Below, in pieces: positions 4,314 through 6,173 of a stretch of DNA of 6,173 nucleotides. The stretch comes from an uncultured Clostridia bacterium. GTDB taxonomy: Bacteria; Bacillota; Clostridia; TANB77; CAG-508. Made by a program: the position numbers and the translations under genes. Location: positions 1 to 6,173 of the forward strand of contig CANQES010000078.1 in the NCBI GenBank assembly GCA_947595555.1, in the 5' to 3' direction. Numbering within the stretch: the stretch's first letter is position 1; every line of letters starts with the position of its first letter. The notes under the pieces were generated by a model. It worked only from the letters and a program-made list of their open reading frames with translations. It was not told the origin of the DNA and did no database searches.

Positions 4314-5154
4314 CGGAAATTATCATAAATTAATTAATTTAAAAGTTAAAGAAACTTTAAATTATAATGAAACTGAATCTGGCAATATAGGATTATTTGC
4401 AACAAACAACGGTCAGATAAAAAATTTAAAACTTATTATGAATGCAGAATTGACTATTAATTCTCCGAAATGGTATATAGGCATTGGTTTGCTATGTGGA
4501 GGTTCTTACCCTTCGTCTATTATTGAAAATTGTGAAACTACTGGCAATATAAAGGTGAGTATTTCAGGTTATGCATGTAATTTAGGTGGTTTAATTGGTG
4601 GTAATAATGGATTTTTAAAAAATTGTGTAAGCAATGTAGATTTACAAATAGAATCATCACTAACTGATGAACTAAGATTTGGAGGTATTGTTGGTGTGAA
4701 TGAAAATACTGGTACCATTAAAAATTGCTATAATAATGGAACAATTCAAATAAATGTTATAAAATGTCTTAAGTGCTATATTGGAGGAATTGTTGGAAGA
4801 ATTAATAGTACAAGTATAAGTAATGTATATAATTTAGGAAAAATAAATGATATTACTTCTGATTATACTAATTTATCAAAAGAATTGATAGATTGTTGCG
4901 GTAGCATAAGTTCGGTTGATGGTGTTGTCGTTTCTGGACTTAATAAAGCATTTACATTAAATAATTTAATTGAAACAAAAAATCAATCAGCTGTTTTACC
5001 TAAAAACGCTACTATTATTGATGCTTCAGAATTGCAAGGTTCAAAAGGTGTTGCTCTTTTAAATGATAATAATGATACCCCTATTTGGGTTGAAGATAAA
5101 AATAATATAAATAATGGCTATCCTATTCTAAATTGGCAAGCTGAAAATAATTAA
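4258..5154 (+). CDS. GLUG-repeat surface protein, C-terminal part (continuation of the 3576 gene in another frame)
   Basis: The open frame gives 298 residues from ATG 4258. Roughly the first 18 of these overlap the upstream half in a different frame and are probably not native. Family-like sequence starts at NGFFNGNYHKLINLKV. GLUG-type repeats follow (IGLF, IGLLCGG, GGLIGGNNG-KNC, GGIVGVN-GTIKNCYNNG, GGIVGRI-SNVYNLG). The end, GYPILNWQ, is a common terminus of such proteins. These repeats are thought to form beta-helices in exported adhesin-like proteins. GGAAG at 4245-4249, 8 nt before ATG 4258, could allow separate initiation, but the product would have no export signal. Most likely this is the body of one interrupted gene. 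A hairpin terminator follows at 5205. Confidence 0.82.
   Translation: MIQPLQKSRSNIILNGFFNGNYHKLINLKVKETLNYNETESGNIGLFATNNGQIKNLKLIMNAELTINSPKWYIGIGLLCGGSYPSSIIENCETTGNIKVSISGYACNLGGLIGGNNGFLKNCVSNVDLQIESSLTDELRFGGIVGVNENTGTIKNCYNNGTIQINVIKCLKCYIGGIVGRINSTSISNVYNLGKINDITSDYTNLSKELIDCCGSISSVDGVVVSGLNKAFTLNNLIETKNQSAVLPKNATIIDASELQGSKGVALLNDNNDTPIWVEDKNNINNGYPILNWQAENN
4381..4845 (+). repeat. Array of GLUG-like protein repeats
   Basis: At least five degenerate coding repeats are visible: 4381-4440 (GNIGLFATNNGQIKNL), 4471-4557 (IGLLCGG ... IENCETTGNI), 4579-4635 (GGLIGGNNGFLKNC), 4678-4752 (GGIVGVNENTGTIKNCYNNG) and 4777-4845 (GGIVGRINSTSISNVYNLG). The pattern is a Gly-rich G-[LI]-[IVL]-G turn, then an Asn/Gly turn, then I-NC or I-N-Y. 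The units are too diverged in DNA for slippage between them to be likely. Confidence 0.75.
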
Positions 5155-5204
5155 TAACTTTATATCACTCCTGAATATTTACTTTTATATTGGCTATAAC
5201 TATT

Positions 5205-5236
5205 AAAGGAACAGATTATATTCTGTTCCTTTTTAT
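5205..5236 (+). terminator. Terminator shared by the convergent GLUG-repeat gene and gltX
   Basis: AAAGGAACAGA (5205-5215) and TCTGTTCCTTT (5222-5232) form a perfect 11-bp stem around a 6-nt loop, and the plus strand continues TTATTG after the T-rich arm. The loop holds the gltX stop codon (5216-5218), so the downstream arm is gltX coding sequence. In the minus direction the arm CCTTT is followed by AATAGTT, a weaker U-tract, so termination should be better for the plus-strand gene. Confidence 0.8.
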
Positions 5237-6173
5237 TGCTTTTTCGAATCTTTTTGCTATTCTTTCTTTGCCTAAAATTTGCATAATGTCATACATATCT
5301 GGAGTATTAGTTCTTCCTGTCAAAGCTACTCTTAAAACAGTACTTACATCTCCTACATGTGCTTCATATTTTCCTGGATTTTCCTTAAATTCTTTTACTT
5401 CTTTAGCATATCCCATTTCTCCTGCTAATTCTTTTATATTGTCAAACCATTGTTGTTTGTCATGTGAATCATCATAATATTTTTCAAGATATAATGTTAA
5501 GATTTTTTCGATGTCTTCTTTATTATTGATTACTTGATAAGGATATTCTTGCTCTTTTTCATTGAATTTTTCATCATACATATATTCAATATTTTCTTTT
5601 ACTTCAGACCATTTTGAAATATCTTTTCTAGGTTTTTTGTTGCCTCTTTCAATTCCAAATACTTTTAAAGCATATTCTTTATTTTCTAACATTTTTGCTA
5701 GTTCTTCATCATATTTTTTAGCCCATGCAAAAGCATTGTCATATACCTCTTCTGCTGTCATTCTAGAAATAACTGTTTTTCCTACATCTAATAGTTTTAC
5801 CATGTCAAATAGTGCACCACTTACACTCATCTTGTTTAGTTGAAGTTCAAATTCATCCATAGATTTTTCTGGATTTGCTCTTCGCCAATTTTCAAAGCTT
5901 GAATTTGCTATGTTTAGCAAGTATTCTTTGACTGCTTCTTTTGGAATTCCCTCTTGTTCATAATAACTTACAGCTGCTTCTGGGTCTTTTCTCTTGCTTA
6001 ATTTACGCTTATTTCCATCATCGTTTTTCATTATTGGTGCTATATGTGCATATTTAGGTGCTTTAAATCCTAACTCATGGAATAATTGTAAATGTAATGG
6101 AACAGATGATAACCATTCGTCTCCACGTATAACATGTGTTGTTCTCATAAGATGGTCATCAACTGCATGTGCA
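5216..6173 (-). CDS. gltX: Glutamyl-tRNA synthetase, C-terminal part (5' end outside window)
   Basis: This is a class I synthetase that charges tRNA-Glu with glutamate in the cytoplasm. The frame stays open to the window edge. Upstream of the internal Met at 6148 it reads AHAVDDHLM, matching the GluRS pattern x-V-DDHLM before THVIRG, so that Met is not the start. About 318 residues are visible: the end of the Rossmann-type catalytic domain with THVIRGDEWLSS, the KMSKS-equivalent KLSKR at 6004-5990, and then the alpha-helical anticodon-binding region to the stop. The motif is followed by KDPEAAVSYYEQEGIP rather than the HGA type common in well-known bacterial GluRS, and the C-terminal domain is rich in charged helices. 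It converges on the GLUG-repeat gene, sharing a hairpin that includes its stop codon. Confidence 0.95.
   Translation of the reverse strand, partial: AHAVDDHLMRTTHVIRGDEWLSSVPLHLQLFHELGFKAPKYAHIAPIMKNDDGNKRKLSKRKDPEAAVSYYEQEGIPKEAVKEYLLNIANSSFENWRRANPEKSMDEFELQLNKMSVSGALFDMVKLLDVGKTVISRMTAEEVYDNAFAWAKKYDEELAKMLENKEYALKVFGIERGNKKPRKDISKWSEVKENIEYMYDEKFNEKEQEYPYQVINNKEDIEKILTLYLEKYYDDSHDKQQWFDNIKELAGEMGYAKEVKEFKENPGKYEAHVGDVSTVLRVALTGRTNTPDMYDIMQILGKERIAKRFEKAIKRNRI

Larger units (their letters stand above)
3576..5154 (+). pseudogene. GLUG-repeat prepilin-leader adhesin gene, whole locus, interrupted by a one-base frame shift
   Basis: The two open frames at 3576-4313 and 4258-5154 read as one protein of about 525 residues once a single base is removed near 4302-4311. 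The first frame ends with a short non-family tail (KRIF, then stop). The second picks up exactly where the family pattern continues (FxGxFxGN-H-I-NL, then GLF). Removing C4302 gives FKGFFNGNYHKL, the best fit to the family pattern. Removing one T from the six-T run at 4306-4311 gives FKRIFNGNYHKL. Possible explanations are an assembly error, a true inactivating mutation, slippage at the T run that turns the gene on and off, or +1 ribosomal frameshifting at TTT TAA C. The rest of both halves is free of damage, which argues for a recent event or an artefact. Confidence 0.75.

Noticed and set aside
5190..5843. Two plus-strand frames opposite gltX
   Set aside because: They are antisense to the conserved synthetase, and one crosses the terminator hairpin; there is no independent support.
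6146..6148. ATG as the start of gltX
   Set aside because: The frame continues upstream to the window edge with the GluRS-typical AHAVDDHL before it, so this Met is internal.
1..6173. CRISPR arrays, tRNA or rRNA genes, insertion sequences, reverse transcriptase or DGR template repeat
   Set aside because: I looked for each on both strands and saw none; the supposed DGR components, if they exist, must lie outside this window.

Overview
The window is AT-rich DNA with strong Shine-Dalgarno sites, sigma-A-like promoters and U-tailed hairpin terminators. The protein sequences point to an uncultured, probably gut-associated member of the Clostridia (Firmicutes). That placement comes from protein style (the DUF951 protein, and prepilin leaders of the type GITLIALVITII) and from base composition. 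It is an inference; no rRNA or marker search was possible.

Layout. Positions 1-1321 (+) hold a housekeeping pair: the 3' part of serS (seryl-tRNA synthetase), overlapping by 11 bp the complete ribosome-assembly GTPase gene engB/ysxC. It is closed by a strong hairpin at 1326-1366. Positions 1373-1914 (-) hold two small genes: an 86-residue cysteine-rich protein with two membrane segments, and a 61-residue DUF951 protein, each with its own promoter-like sequence. Positions 1957-5154 hold an accessory surface-protein locus made of two divergent genes that share a 251-bp control region. The minus-strand gene encodes a prepilin-type leader joined to a formylglycine-generating-enzyme-like (C-type-lectin fold) domain. 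The plus-strand gene encodes the same leader joined to a GLUG-repeat, probably beta-helical, adhesin-like domain, but its frame breaks near 4302-4313. Positions 5216-6173 (-) hold the C-terminal part of gltX (glutamyl-tRNA synthetase), which runs off the window. No gene-free stretch exceeds 300 bases.

How the parts may work together. serS, engB and gltX are translation genes and form the ordinary background. The two prepilin-leader proteins look like a pair of exported, cell-surface binding proteins handled by a type IV pilus or type II secretion-like machine encoded elsewhere. The last ~100 bases of the lectin-fold gene have the protein position, the conserved frame residues and the adenine-poor, C/T-ending codons expected of a variable region of a diversity-generating retroelement (DGR). 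No template repeat or reverse transcriptase lies in this window, so that is a hypothesis. A 42-bp block is identical in the two leader genes in inverted orientation, although synonymous sites have diverged on both sides of it.
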